From contig JASEVX010000003.1 of NCBI GenBank assembly GCA_031761405.1, forward strand, positions 141,802,700 through 141,866,699: 64,000 nt of DNA. Direction: 5' to 3'. The translations under genes and the position numbers were made by a program. The stretch is from Serripes groenlandicus. Its lineage: Eukaryota; Mollusca; Bivalvia; Cardiida; Cardiidae. How positions within the stretch are numbered: the stretch's first letter is position 1; every line of letters begins with the position of its first letter. The notes beneath the pieces are model-generated. The model made no database searches. It was not told the origin of the DNA and saw only the letters and a list, made by a program, of their open reading frames with translations. Shown here in pieces: positions 41,981-56,900 of the stretch.

Positions 41981-44900
41981 CTGAAATCAAAACAACAACA
42001 ACATATTTTATATTTCTCTTGTGGTAAATATTTGAGCCAATCCACGAGAAAACCAACATTGTGGTCTCTGCGTAAAGTTTCAACCTAGATCAGGCTAAGC
42101 ATGACGCTCAGGCTAACCCGGTCTTGGTTGATATATTACGCAGAGTCCATAATGTTGGTTTTCTCTTGGAACGGCTCATTCTCTTTAAATGAAGGTACAA
42201 TAATTGAATACAGTTGAAACATGATGACAAAAGGAGAAATTGCTTGTTTTGAGCAATTTTTTTCTTTTGTTGCCATGTTTTCAAAAAGCCATCTGCTGAA
42301 GAGGCGTCAGAAAGTGTCTATATGAGCGAAAGGATTAAGAACATTATAATAACAAGTATTGAAATTGCTTATGCTAAGCACTTTTTCCTTTTGCCACAAT
42401 ATTTTCAACTCTATTAAGATTATTCACATTTTTGCTCATATGTTTTCAAAGTCGTCTGCTGCAGATTTAATGTATGTGGGAAGGGGGGTTTAAAACATAA
42501 CTGGAGTGGGTTTTTCAGACAAAAACATCCCTCCCCACTGCATATTGTCAGGACCTGGAAAAGCAGAACTTAACCCTTTCCCTCAAATAGACGATTTCTG
42601 ACGCCTCTGCAGCATACAGCTTTTTGAAAACATAGTGACAAAAGAAGAAATTGCACAAAACGTGCAATTTCTCCTTTTGCCACAATGTTTTCCGCTTTTT
42701 GTCATAGGTTATTCATTCAATTATGGAGATTTTCTATGTTTTGACAAAATACGTTCAAAGTCGTCTGCTGCAGAATTGTCGTATGAGGGAAAGGGTTAAG
42801 GTAACAGCAGCATTTTTTTACAAAATGTACCCTATTTACCAATTTCCCATATAATTCTCCAAGCAACATACTTTCTGTAATAAGGCAAGAGGTGTAATAT
42901 TTTGTAATATTCCCACAAGTACTAGCTCAGTCTCAAGGAAGGAGACATCAAGAGTGATAAATGCAAGCTGTAATAAGTAGTTTCATCTGTTAACATGGTG
43001 TTTTACACTGCTTTAACCCTTTCCCTCATACAACAATTCTGCAGCAGACGACTTTGAACATATATTGTTAAAACATAGAAAATCTCTATAATTGATAACC
43101 TATGACTAAAAGTGGAAAACATTGTGGCAAAAGGAGAAATTGCTCGTTTTGAGCAATTTCTTCTTTTGTCACTATGTTTTCAAAAAGCCGTCTGCTGCAG
43201 AGGCGTCAGAAAGTGTCTATATGAGGGAAAGGGTTAAAAAAGAATAGGTTATACCATGCCAACTCCTGGGAAAGTTACCAGTACTTCTGGTTAATTTATC
43301 CTGACACCAGCGAGTCGGTCGTAATGCTAACCCCACAACCATGAGTGCCAAGGAGGGAAAACAACTACTACTTATTTAAAAGTCTTTGGTATGACCCAAC
43401 TTGGGATCCTACCTGCGACCCCTCCAAAACCAAGGCAGACGCTCTTGCACTAAACTAGCGAAGCGTTTAATAAGTAGTTTCAAAAACAATTGTTAAATGA
43501 GTAAGTCTTAAATCATATTGCATGAGAGAATGTGTGCCGAGTAGGAATTCAAACTCAGAACCCCTTGTGCCATAAACTCTATTGTTAACCATTTCCCACA
43601 AACAACAAATCAAAAGCAGAATTATGGAATACTCTTTATAAGGAAATATTACTATTGAAAAGTGTTGAAAACAAATGTGGCAAAAGGATAAATGGCTCAT
43701 GATGAGCAATTTCTCCTTTTGTCATCATGTTTTCCAAAGTGGTCTGCTGCAGAGGCGTCAAAATGCTTCAACATGTGGGGAAGGGGGGTTATCCCCGGAG
43801 CTACTGACCTGCAGATCCAGAAAATCCTTGTCCATGCTGCTGATTTGGGAGTCAATATCCTGGTTCTTTGACTGGCTTGTGACTATACCCTGGTTCTGCG
43901 ACTGGCCTGGGTTGAATGAAGGCATTCCAAAAGGATCTGATGGATCTTGGGGCGGAGCCTGCATATTTGTGGGTGTGACAAATGGGTTAAATCCTACAAA
44001 ATAAAGTTGTTTTTCTATACTTCAATGTACAGGTATCCACATAGATGTTTGAAATGAAGTAGCCCCTGCCAACATACAACAAATCTACATCAGACAATTT
44101 TGAAAATATCTTGGCAAAAATATAAAAAATGTTTGTGTATAGCAATGTTTATGTTTTTCACTCCTCAGTGAACAACTTTTGAAAATATTGTGGTAAAAGG
44201 AGAGAGAAATTTATCATAATGAGCTATTTATCTTTTTCCAACTATTTGTATAACTGTTTTGCATGTAAAAAGATCATTCTGCCAATTGTCAGGGAATTAA
44301 AAAGCAAGAGGGCCATAATGGCCCTAGTTGGCTCACCTTAATTATACAATGTTCTGCAATGCAAAACACATCAAGACAATTATTCTGAATGCAACCTCCA
44401 CAGTGTTAACAAGATTTTCCTTCATTTGGCCTAGTGATCTATTTTTTTTTACCTGATATGACCCATATTCCAACATGGAATAGATATCATCGAGCCAACA
44501 TTCTGACAAAGTTTCAACAAAGTAAAAATGCCGCCTCCAGAGTTTGAACAATATTTTCCTTTATTGACCTTGCTTCTGACCCAACTTGACCTAGATATAA
44601 TTCAGAGAAACATTCTGACAAAATTTCAAGTTGCTGAAGCAAAAAATGTGGCATCCAAAGTGTAAACAAGATTTTCCTTCAATTTGACCCATGTTCAAAC
44701 TTTTACTTTTTGACCCTACATGACCCATATTCGAACTTGGCCTAGTTATCATTCAGCTCAATATTCTGACCAAATTATAAGCTGCTGAAGCAAAAAATGC
44801 GGCTTCTAAAGTGTTTACAAGATTTTCCTTCAATTTGGGCTAGTGACCTAGTTTCTGACCCAATATGACCCTTAACATTCTGACAAAATTTCAAACTGCT

Positions 44901-47900
44901 GAAGCAAATATTGCGGCTTCTGGTGTGTTAACAAGATTTTCCTTCAATTTTACCTCGTGACCTACTTTTTGAGCCGACATGACCCATGTACAAACTTGAC
45001 TTACATATCATCAAGACAAACATTCTGATAAAGTTTCAACATGCTCAAGTTCAAAATGTGGCCTCCAGAATGTTAACAAGATTTCCCTTCAATTTGACCT
45101 AGTGACCTAGTTTCAAACTTGTCCAAGATTTAATGGAGATGAATGTTCTAATGAACTTTCATGAAGATTGGATGCAAAATGTAGCCTGTAGAGTGTAAAC
45201 AAGCTCAAATGTTGACGAAGGACGACAGACTGACGCCGGACAAAATGTGATCACAATAGCTCACCTTGCACTTCGTGCATAATTATGTGAGCTAAAAATC
45301 ATTAGATGTTTAGACAATAAATCATAATTTATCCCTTTCCCTCATATAAAAGAAGCTTTCTGATGCCTCTGTATCAGACGGCTTTTTTGAAAACAAAGTG
45401 ACAAAAGAAGTCATTGGTTATTCATTCAATTATAGAGATTTTCTTTTTTTTTGACAAAATATGTTCAAAGTTGTCTGCTGCAGAATTGTCACATGAGGGA
45501 AAGGGTTAATCTGGTAAATGGTTAGCCCAATAACTCATCAAGAGCTGACTTTAACAAACAAATGCTATTTACCCTTTCCCACCTGTTCCTGCAGACTTAA
45601 GAAAACACAAATCAAAATGAACAATGTTTTCAACTCTATCCTATAATTTTATTTTCATTCTAAGAGATTTTTCATAATTTTTCCTTGATGCATTCAAAGT
45701 CGTCTGCTGCAGAATTGTTGTATGTTGGAAAGGGTTAAATTAGAACTTGCTTGTACCTTCCAAAACTATTATGTCAAGTAATCTGCTGCAGAGATTACTT
45801 TCTTTTAGAAAAACACCTCCTCATACAGACAATTTGAAAAAAAATATGGCAGAGGAGAAAATAGGTATTTTCTTCTTTTCTCAATGAATTCAATTCTATT
45901 AACTGCAATTCAAATATCTATAATCATGTCCAGATTTCCTAATATTATCTTCTTCTTTCAATCTGACATTTGACAATCAATTCTAGACCACTTTGCAAGA
46001 GGTGATCGACATTTGAAAACAAAATGTTGGAAACAAATAATTTTCAACTGCATAATCAAACCATACATTGAAATTTCAAAACGCATTAAAAACACTCTAA
46101 TAAGATTACATTAGGGACTCTTGATTAAAATGTTTTCAAAATATAAAACCTTTTAATGCCTCTGCTGCAGATAATAAACATTGTGGAAGAAGGAGCAATT
46201 GCTCAAAATGAGTAATTCCCTTTTTCAAATGATGTTTTCAGACATTTCAAATACAGATAACCCTGAAAATATTCTATACGGGATGTGGTCAATAAAGGTT
46301 ATACCATTATTTCTATTTATATGATCCTGCTGTAAGGGGGAGTTCAAGCCCACATTTGGTTGCATAAAAATGGATGCCAGCTCCTCCTTTTCGTCTATAT
46401 CTGTTGAAGGTACCTGCTGTAGAATGGACGACGGGGAAGGCGTGACGGGTGTTGTGACCTTTCCAGCTCGTGAACGCGCTGAGGGTGGTGGCGGTGATAC
46501 TACAAAATGTGAAACAAATTTTACCAGTGTGACTTAATTAATAAACCCTTTCCCACATGTAGACGCTTTCTGATGCCTCTGAAGCAGACGACTTTTGAAA
46601 ACATTGTGGCAAAAGAAAAAATATGCCACAATGTTTTCAACTTTATTTAAGAATAGAACTCTCATTTATGGAGATTTTTCACATTTTTGCCAAGACGATT
46701 CAAAAGTCGTCTGCTGCAGATTCGTTGTATGGGTGAAAATGTCAAGACTATAACAACTCAATGGTTTACCCTCTCCCAAATACAACATTTCTTCAGCAGA
46801 CAACATTAAAAACACCTAGGTCATAACACAGTGACTGTATAAAAACAAAGTTATAAGGATTGAATATAGTTTGAAAACTGAGCAATTTCTCCCCTTGCCA
46901 CGATGTTTTCAAAAATTGTTTGCTATAGATGCAACCGAATACTTCTGCATATAAGTCAAAGGATAAGTACAAAACAGACTTCCTTTCCAACTAAAATCTT
47001 TTGAAATATATAAATTGTGTTTTATTTTCTTAGTATAGTAGTATTTCATTTATACCATGGTCGTCAGTTTGCTTGCCCATGTATTTTCTGGCTTTCTCAC
47101 ATCAATACACAACATTCTTCACAGGCATTTATCTCATTCCAAAATGAGCTTTTCAGTCATTTGATCAATTATCATAAAGAATGTTGGTTTAGCTGATATT
47201 TTAACTCATGACAGATTGACAATCAACATCTTTACTTAACCCTTTCCCTCATACGACAATTCTGCAGCAGATGACTTTGAACATATTTTGTCAAAAAATA
47301 GAAAATCCCTATAATTGAATGGATAACCTATGACAAAAAGTGGAAAACATTGTGGCAAAAGGAGAAATTGCTCGTTTTGAGCAATTTCTTCTTTTGTCAT
47401 TATGTTTTCAAAAAGCTGTCTGCTGCAGAGGTGTCAGAAAGCGTCTATATGAGGTAAAGGGTTAACAAGAGCTCCGCGGAGCGAACGCCAACGCTCATCT
47501 GTTTTTATCCAAGTCGAAAAAAGGGTATGAGTAAATAATTATTTAAGCCAGAGTTATGTGACTTGGTATAGACATGTGTATTGTTCCTAGAAACATGTGT
47601 ACCTTTTTTCTTCGAAAAACAGACAAGCTAATTAATGACAGTACAGTTTTTGGAATCATTCAATATTTTCATAAATAATACAATCAGCCAAATTTAATCC
47701 TTAAACAAAAGATATGCTGTAATTCTCATATAGATATTTTTTTAACCCTTTACCACATAAAACAAATCTACAGCAGACAGCTTTTGAATCAACTAGCCAA
47801 AAACACAGAAAACCTATAAAAATGAAGGTAAAAATACTAGAAAAGTTGAAAACAAAACGTTTTCAAAAGTCGTCTGCTGCAGAGGCGTCTGTATGTGGGA

Positions 47901-50900
47901 AAGGGTTAAATGTGACTTTTTCTCTGAGTCTACCTCACTTTTCACTTAAACCTTTACCACAAAAACATCTAGGCAAAAAATAGAGAATTTCTATAAATAA
48001 AAGCAGAATAATTGAATAGAGATGAAAACATTGTGGCAAAAGGAGAAATTGTTCATTATCATTACATTTATGCTCAAAAGTTGTCTGCTGCAGTTGTGTC
48101 AAATGCATCTGCATGTGGGAAAGGTTTACAGGAATTTTATTCACAGACATAATTTGATGATATAAATAATTAAAGCATGCAACACAAAACAGAAATACAC
48201 AAGAAATCAAAGTGAATTCATTTACCGTATATGATATTTACCAAGTCGTCGGATTTGAATATATTTGAAAAATAGAATATAATATGTTCTATGGGGTACT
48301 GTAGTTTTAAGGCAGAGTTGAGGAAAAATGGAGAAATTGCAAGTTTTGAGCAATTTCTCCATTTCCCACAATGTCTTAACCCTTTCCCTCATACGACAAT
48401 TCTGCAGCAGACGACTTTGAACGTATTTTATCAAAACATAGAAAATCTCCATAATTGAATGGATAACCTATGACTAAAAGTGGAAAACATTGTGTCAAAA
48501 GGAGAAATTGCACGTTTTGTGCAATTTCTTCTTTTGTCGCTATGTTTTCAAAAAGTCGTCTGCTGCTATTGCGTCGAAATGCGTCTGCAGGTGGGAAAGG
48601 GTTAAATGTTGTCTTTTACATATACATCAGAAATTCTGTATCTAGTAAAGGGTGAAACGGAAATAAAGCAGTGAATGAACGTGATTTCACTTACTGACGC
48701 CAGGCGTAAGTGAACTATGTGACGTGCCGTTTGTAATCGGTGACGATCTATTACCCGCATCAAACACGAGATTCTCTAGTTTGCGGCCCACAGCGCTCTG
48801 TTTTGGTGAGTTTTGCTGAAAGTAAACAACCAAGGTATTCAATTAACCCTTTCCAATATGACTCATCTGCAACAGATGACTTAAGAAAACACTGTTCACC
48901 CTTTCCCACTTGCAGACTCATTTTGACGCAATAGCAGCAGACATTGTGGCCAAAGGTGAAATTGCTCATCATGAGCAATTTCTCCTTTGGCCACAATGTT
49001 GTCAAACTTTATTTAACAATTAAGCTGTCTTTTTTGGAGATTTTTCAGGTTTTTGTCACTATTTTTTCAAAGTCTGCTGCAGATCTGTTGTATGTGGGAA
49101 ACAATTAAAATAGAAGAAATTATTTATTATGAGCCATTTCTACTTTTTCTACTTTTATCCAAATGTTTTCAACTTCGTTCAGTAATTATACTTTCTAAAA
49201 TAGGGATTGGCCATATTTCTGTCTTGACGAAACAAAAGTCATCTATTGTAGATTTGTTGTGAGTGGGGAAAGGTTACAAGTACAACTGTAAGTTTATCCG
49301 AACACTGATGCATCTATCATGATAACTATCTTCAAAACCCTGTGTCCAATGAAGGAAAAGACACATCTACCAATATTATAACACAATTATCTTGTTTAGT
49401 TTAATTTAATTTAAACTTATTTACTTTACATTAATTGCGAAATTAGCTTTGAGCTTATATTAATCATCCTTCATGTCTGCTTCCTGGAACCAGAACTCGT
49501 GCTGTTTGTGTGGAAAAAAAGCCCAAAGGCAGAACCTGCTCTTCACAGGATTCAAACCTGGGACCTTTAGTATGAAAGGCAGGCACTCTACCACTTCACC
49601 ACTATTATCTAGTATGAGTCTCCATCTAGTATGACCAAATCAAAACTGTGATTGAACCTTTGATAACTTTAAAAACATCTAGGAAAAAACATGGAAAATG
49701 AAGGTATAATTACTGAAAAAAGGTGGAAACATTGTGGTAAAAAGGAGAAATTGCTCGTTTTGCCACAATGTTTTCAATAGTTGTCTGCTGTAGATGTGTC
49801 AAAATGCGTCTGCAGGTAGGAAAGGGTTAATAATTAAACATTCATTTTGAAATATCTTCTATAATTTGCCAATTTCTCCAAAACTGTCTACTACAGATTT
49901 GTTGTACATGGAACAGAGTAAATAAGATACTTTATCTGGATGAACATGATATGTTCTTTGCAAAGATACTTTTTTTGTCCAATAAATACCTTTGAGTAAG
50001 AAGTAAATAAAATCTCTCCTAGCTAGTGCTTAACCCTTTCCCTCATATATATAGACGCTTTTTGACGACTCTGCAGCAGACGGCTTTTGAAAACATAGTG
50101 ACAAAAGAAGAAATTGCTCAAAACATGCAATTTCTCCTTTTGCCACAATGTTTTCCACTTTTGGTCATAGGTTATCCATTCAATTATAGAGATTTTCCAT
50201 TTTTTGACAAAATATGTGCAAAGTCGTCTGCTGCAGAATTGTCATATGAGGGAAAGGGCTAATTGCTTGAAAAATTAACATGATTGTAACCTTTCTACAA
50301 AAATGTATATATAACCCCTATCACATACATACATACATAATTATGTATTAGTATCATATTTTGAATTGGGTTTATGATAATACAGAATATTGGAAAATAA
50401 TCATTTGATGACAAAACATGTGTGTCATAATAATATATTATGCCAAATAGTCCCTAAAAAAAACCTTTGTCTGAGTAGAAATGTATACCATCACCAGAAT
50501 GCATTAAATATATAACATTAACCCTTTCCCTCATACAACAATTCTGCAGTAGACGACTTTCAATGTCTTTTGTCAAAACATAGAAAATCTCCATAATTGA
50601 ATGGATAACCTATGACAAAAAGTGGAAAACATTGTGGCAAAAGGAGAAATTGCACGTTTTGTGCAATTTCTTCTTTTGTCACCATGTTTTCAAAAAGCCG
50701 TCTGCTGCTGCTGCAGAGGCGTCAGCAAGCGTCTATATGAGGGAAAGAGTTAAGTTTAGATTCATTGTAAATGTGTAAAGGATTCACTTGAAATGATTGA
50801 TTTGATAATTTTTAGTAGTTTGACCTTGTTTGAAAGTGAAAGTAGAGAATGTGAAAAACCAGATTAATCCTCGCCTGATTTTGTCCACATTGATGCTAAC

Positions 50901-53900
50901 CACAGGTGAATTCTTTCTTGTATAATACATGAACCCCCATTGTCTTTGGATTGTTTTAAAGCTAGGGGGTAACTGCTATCAATGATATAGGGTGTTCTAC
51001 ATGAGAAACGCTTAGTGACAATTGAGCAATGAAACTGGTTAATTTACATGGAAACGAAGAAAGATTTTGTTTGTGTATTGTGACCTATAAAAAACTATGT
51101 ATAAAAGATCATCTTTACCCTCTGACAGCTGGTTGATTGATTGATTGGGGTTTAACACAGTTTGTAACAATTTCTCAGTCATATCACAGCAGCCAGTTCA
51201 CCTACTCATGTGTTTCCTGGTTTTCGCACACCAGTACTCCACACAACAATCTTTCCAAGAAACTGGCTGCTTTTCCACATAGACTTAGCCCATTGGTGGA
51301 AGACAAATCACGCATGTCGAAATGACTTTTGTCAAACGTCGGAAAAAAAGTTGGCCGAGCCGGGATTCAAACTCACAACCCCTGGATTGACAGCACGCGT
51401 CGTTACCGACTTAGCTACCGGGACTCGACCTTCTAAGAGCTGGAACCAATTTAGTGAGGCCTGTGCCACCAGTATAGATCCAGGCCTGCCAACACATCCA
51501 CACCGTCTGACCAGGTTCTATACAATTGGCTGCTAAACTCAACATTGTTATCTTGATATTCCTCTAATTTGCTATTGACTCTTCCAAATGCAAAGCTGGA
51601 CAAGTCCATTTTAAGAATTCAGTATTGAAAGGGTTAAGGTAGTCAAGTTTTAATTCTTTGAACAATATCGATGACTTTTGCCTTGTTCGAAGCAACCATG
51701 TTTGAAAATGTCAAAAACCGTGTAACAATGTTCTTCCATAAAACATAATCTAATATTTCTACAAAATAGCACATTAAGTAAGGAGCAATGGAACTGATCA
51801 TTACCGTGGTAACCAATGATACAGGGTTTGGGGGACTTGGGATTTACAGATGACACAACAAAAGAAATGTTATTTCACAATGGTAGGCTAGAGTTACCTG
51901 ACTTTGTGATGGACTCTCAGTAGTGCTCTCCCCTGTATTGTACTGGAAGCTGACAACTGTACCAGCAGTTGCCGTGGAAACTTGGGTTAAGTCTGATAGC
52001 TATATATATATAGAGATATAGGTGTAATAAAGGTGAACAGTTTTACATGCAAATAAAACCCCTTTTTCTCATGTCTGTTTCCCTTTTTTACCTTTTGCTA
52101 ATGTAGATGACTTCTGGCATTCTTGTTTCAACAACAGTAATAACAATGTGGGAAAAGTAGAGCATTACCAATGGCAGAGGTGTGAGGCACAATGACAACA
52201 GAAAACTGTTAGAGAATATCCATTACACATTGCAAATCACTGCATACATGTATTTGCAAAATGTTTGAATACACAGTACACGTTTCTGTAATTTAATAAT
52301 GAATGTTTTCATTAAATTTACAAAATCCATTGATGAAATTGCAAAAAATCATTCTCACAAATAGGCTTTTTAAATTCTTTTAAAAAAAGAATTTGAAGAT
52401 AAGTAGAACCCATTCTATAAATAAATAGATCACATAGAACACCCAACCACCAATTCCAAATGTTGAGAGAATTTCGGGAAAGAAAATGGTTCATATTGAT
52501 GAGCCAGATTAGCAAACATGTTACATACCATCATTCACATGACAAGATACATGGTGATTTATCCCTTTCCCACATACAGACGCTTTCTGACACCTCTGCA
52601 GCAGACGACCTTTGAAAACATTGTTGCAAAAGGAGAAATTGCTCACAATGAGCAATTTCTTCTTTTGCAACAATGTTTTCAACTTTATTCATGAATTTTT
52701 CTGTCATTTATAGAAAATTTCCATATTTGTGACCATATGTTTACTATATGTGGTAAAGGGTTATATATTCATTCTTAGGTATTTTAAAACAGTTAACCTG
52801 ATAATGACATTTCAAATTCAGAAGTTTCTGCAGTAAAATTTGGTTGCAGAGTTGAAATCATAGTGAGAAATGGCGAAATTGAATCGGTTATATATTCATT
52901 CTTAGGTATTTTAAAACAGTTAACCTGATAATGACATTTCAAATTCAGAAGTTTCCGTAGTAAAATTTGGTTGCAGAGTTGAAATCATAGTGAGAAATGG
53001 AGAAATTGAATCTCCATTTTCTACAATTGTTTAAAAAATCAACAGCTTCTATAAAGTGTAAAATGTCATTTGTAGCAGAGAAAGGATTACATTTATTCTA
53101 GCATTGATACACTTTCTACATGGCTTTACCATTTCACACATACAACAAATCTGCAGTAGACGACTTTGAAAGCATCTAAACAAAAATAATAACAACCTCT
53201 ATAAATCATTTTTTTTTTAATAAAGTTGAAAACATTATGGCAAAATGGAAAATTACTCATGATGAGCAATTTCACTTTTTGCCACAATGTTTTCAAAAGT
53301 TTTTCCGCTGCAGAATGAATGTATATTGTTTTATGGTGCATCGACAGCTAAGGTAATTTAGCGCGCAATTAAATTTAATTATTCATGATCCCTGGGTAAA
53401 CAAACCAGTACTAGGCTAGAAAATGTGCCTTGCCCAAGGGCAGTCCACCATGACCGTAGTGCCGTGACTGGGGATCGAACCCGGGACACCCGGTTTCAAA
53501 ATCCCCGACGCTAACCACTCGACCACAGCGGATTCCTTTTTCCGCTGCAGAGGCGTCGACATCAGAAAGTGTTTGCATGTGGGAAAGGGTAAAGGTTATC
53601 ATGATGCAATAAAGGAATATTCATACATAACAAAACAAACATGAGTGGAAAGGATGCATACTCCCCCGTTTTTAACAGACAAATAGTAGCAAATGCTTAA
53701 CCCTTTCCGTCATACGACAATTCTGAAGCAGACGACTTTGTCAAAACATAGAAAATCTCCATAATTGAATGGATAACCTATGACTAAAAGTGGAAATCAT
53801 TGTGGCAAAAGGAGAAATTGCACGTTTTGTGCAATTTCTTCTTTTGTCACTATGTTTTCAAAAAGCCGTCTGCTGCAGAGGCGTCCGAAAGCGTTTATAT

Positions 53901-56900
53901 GAGGGAAAGGGTTAAGAGCAGTAGCAGAGTTTAAAACATAATGAGTAAAGGTAAATTGTTCATATTCAGTAATTTGTACCCTTCCAACAATGTTTTCAAA
54001 ACTTGTCTGATGCTATACCATACAATGTCATCTTTATCAGTCTCTGATACTTCTATTTTATTTATAGTAGCAAGCAATAAGGGAAAGTAGATCTAGCAAA
54101 ATTTAAATTTGCTACATAGGGTTTAAATCTATAAATGTTTTATCATTCAAAGAGCACAATACAAGAGAAACTCCACTAGCATGATGCAGTTATGATTTGA
54201 GTTATATGAAAACCAACCTTTGAAGATTTGACACCAAAACAGATTTTGCCACAATGTTTTCGAAGGTCTTCTGCTGCAGAGGTGTCAGACATCATATGTA
54301 TGTGGGAAAGGGTTATGGCATAAATATCTGGTTGTTTGTGCCAATAAATGTTAGCTGGAATCTGCTAGGATACCTGCCTGACTAGAGTGTGTACAAGTAA
54401 TATCACTGATTGCAAACGGACAAAGGTTGGTTTTCATGTAACATGGCCAAAAACAAAAAAAATATTAGTGTGTACGTAAGTATTTTCAAATCATTCTTCA
54501 TTCTTTTGACTCTTTTCCCGATACAGACGTAACTTTCTGAATACAGACGTAACTTTTGACATCAGATGAAATTTGAAATTTGACAGTGTTACGAAAGAAG
54601 AAGAAATGGCTCATCCTGAGCTACATCTTCTTTTCTATAATGCTTTCAACTTTGCATTACAATGATATTTCATATGTTGACAATTGGAAAAGAAAGATTC
54701 TTACACAGTTGAACGCTTTGGAGGCGTCTACTGTTGTTGTTGTCTCTATCGGGAAAGGGGATAATATGTGAATTCATAGGGCCTACCTGATTGTTCTTTC
54801 TGTAGTTTTCAATATCTGACCGATCTTTAAGAAGTTCTAACTCACGAATTCGTAAACGTAAAACTTCGTTTTCTTTTTCCAACGTTTCAACCTGTAATAA
54901 GCAAATATCTGTATATAAAATAGGGTTCAGAGGAACACACATGTATCAACTTACAATAAATAGTTAATATAACTCTTTCTAACATATATCAAATCTGTAG
55001 CAGACAACTTATAAATAAAGGTTTGATCATTAAATAGAGTTGAAAACATTGTGGCAAATGGTGAAATTGCTCATCATGAGCAATTTCATCTTTGCCACTG
55101 TGTTTTCAAAAGTCGTCTGCTGCAGAGGTGTCAGAAAGCGTCTATATGTGGTAAAGGGCTAATATAACTCTTTCTAGCATACATAAAATCTGCAGAACAC
55201 TACTTTGAAATCATCCAGGCAAAAATATGGAAAATATCTTTAGCCTTTTCCCACATACAGAACTTTTCTGATGCTTCTGCAGCAGATGACTTTTGTCACA
55301 ATGCTTTCAACACTATTCGAGAACTAATTGTTTATGCAAATAATTTTTTCGTATTTTGCTCCACATGATTTCAAAGTTTAAATGAAAGTATATTGATTAA
55401 TAAGACTTGAAAACATTATGACAAAAGGAGGAATTGCTCATTATCAGCAAGTTCTTCTTTTTCCACAATGACTTCAAAAGACGTCTGCTACAGAGGCATC
55501 AGAAAGCATCTGTCTGTATTTAGGAAATACTTAACCAAAATAAGCCAAGAGAAATTTCATATAACAAATTCAGCATCACCCTTTCTAGATGGAACAACAC
55601 TAATATTTAGTTTTTATATTACGAGTTAAATATTAATTTTTCAAACCAAATTTAACTTAGCTCTTTCCATCTTATAGATGCATTTTGACATATATGCAGC
55701 AGATGACTTATGATAACATAATGAGAAATATCTTTTTTGAAACAATGTTTTTAAATTTGTTTATTAATAAAAAAATTAATTGTATGGGTTTTCCAAATTT
55801 TTGCCTAGAAGTTTTCAAAGGTGTATGCTGCAGATTTGTTGTATGTGATAAAGGGATAAAACAAGCAATTTCTCCATGTTTTCAACTTCGAAATGACCCT
55901 GCAAATACCATATCAGATCAAACTGCCTGCTTTGAACGATTTCTTCTTTTCCCATAATGTGTTCTACATTATACGATTGTTATACCCATACCTTCTTTTG
56001 TGTTAAGAGTTGTTGTTTCTTTGTGTCCATATCCTTTCCTTGAGTCTCCAGAAATCGGCGATAGGCAAGGTCAAAGGCTTGACCAATGGTCAGTGTAATT
56101 TCTTCTGCCTAAAAAAAAGGATAATAACAATAACAATAAACAGATCTATTAGGCAAAATGGTAATCAATTAATTATACCCAAAGTACAATATTTTCTTGA
56201 ATAATTAAACCCAAAGTTCAAATATTTTCTGCATTTATTCAACATGAAGACATACTATATTCTCTGCTGTAAAGATTGTAGGTCCTGGCACATTCAAGTT
56301 AACTCAATCCCACCCGTATTCTGACGCCTCTGCAGCAGACAACTATTAAAAACATTGAGACAAAAGGAGAAATTGATCATCTTGAGCAATTTCTCATTTT
56401 GCCACAATCTTTCCACATCATTTTACTAATTAATCCTTTCCCACTTGTAGACGTATTCTGACGCCTCTGCAGCAGACAAAAATTAAAATCATTGTGAAAA
56501 TAGGAGAAATTGCTCATTATGAGCAAATTTTCCTTTTGCCGCAATGTTTTCTCTATTTACTAATTAAAGTCTTATTTATGAACCTTTTTTCATGTTTTTG
56601 CCAATATATTTTCGAATTCATCTGCTGCAGATTTGTTGTATGTGGTAAAAAGTTAATTAAGGCTCTTTCCCAATAACCAGATTATCAATTGGTAGGGTTA
56701 ACATATTCAAGCAAATAAAGCATTAATTTAGCATATAGCATTCATTCACCTATGAAGAATCCTGTCAATTATTTTGTTCATATTTCCACAAATGGGACTT
56801 AAAGTGATGACATTTTAATTGCTTTATGGTGGCCCAAGTTTCAATAATTTATGGCATATAATTATTGAACAGTATGGAGTTGTCTGCTTTAACCCTTTCC

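Noticed and set aside
46403..46499. GULP1 exon G ending at the internal CAGCAG|GTACCT donor
   Set aside because: It ends in phase 0, while exon H needs an incoming single base; the donor at 46305 restores the frame.
49536..49612. Possible tRNA gene on the minus strand
   Set aside because: The T-arm is good, but the anticodon arm does not pair convincingly and the sequence continues into a SINE body shared with 32030-32170.
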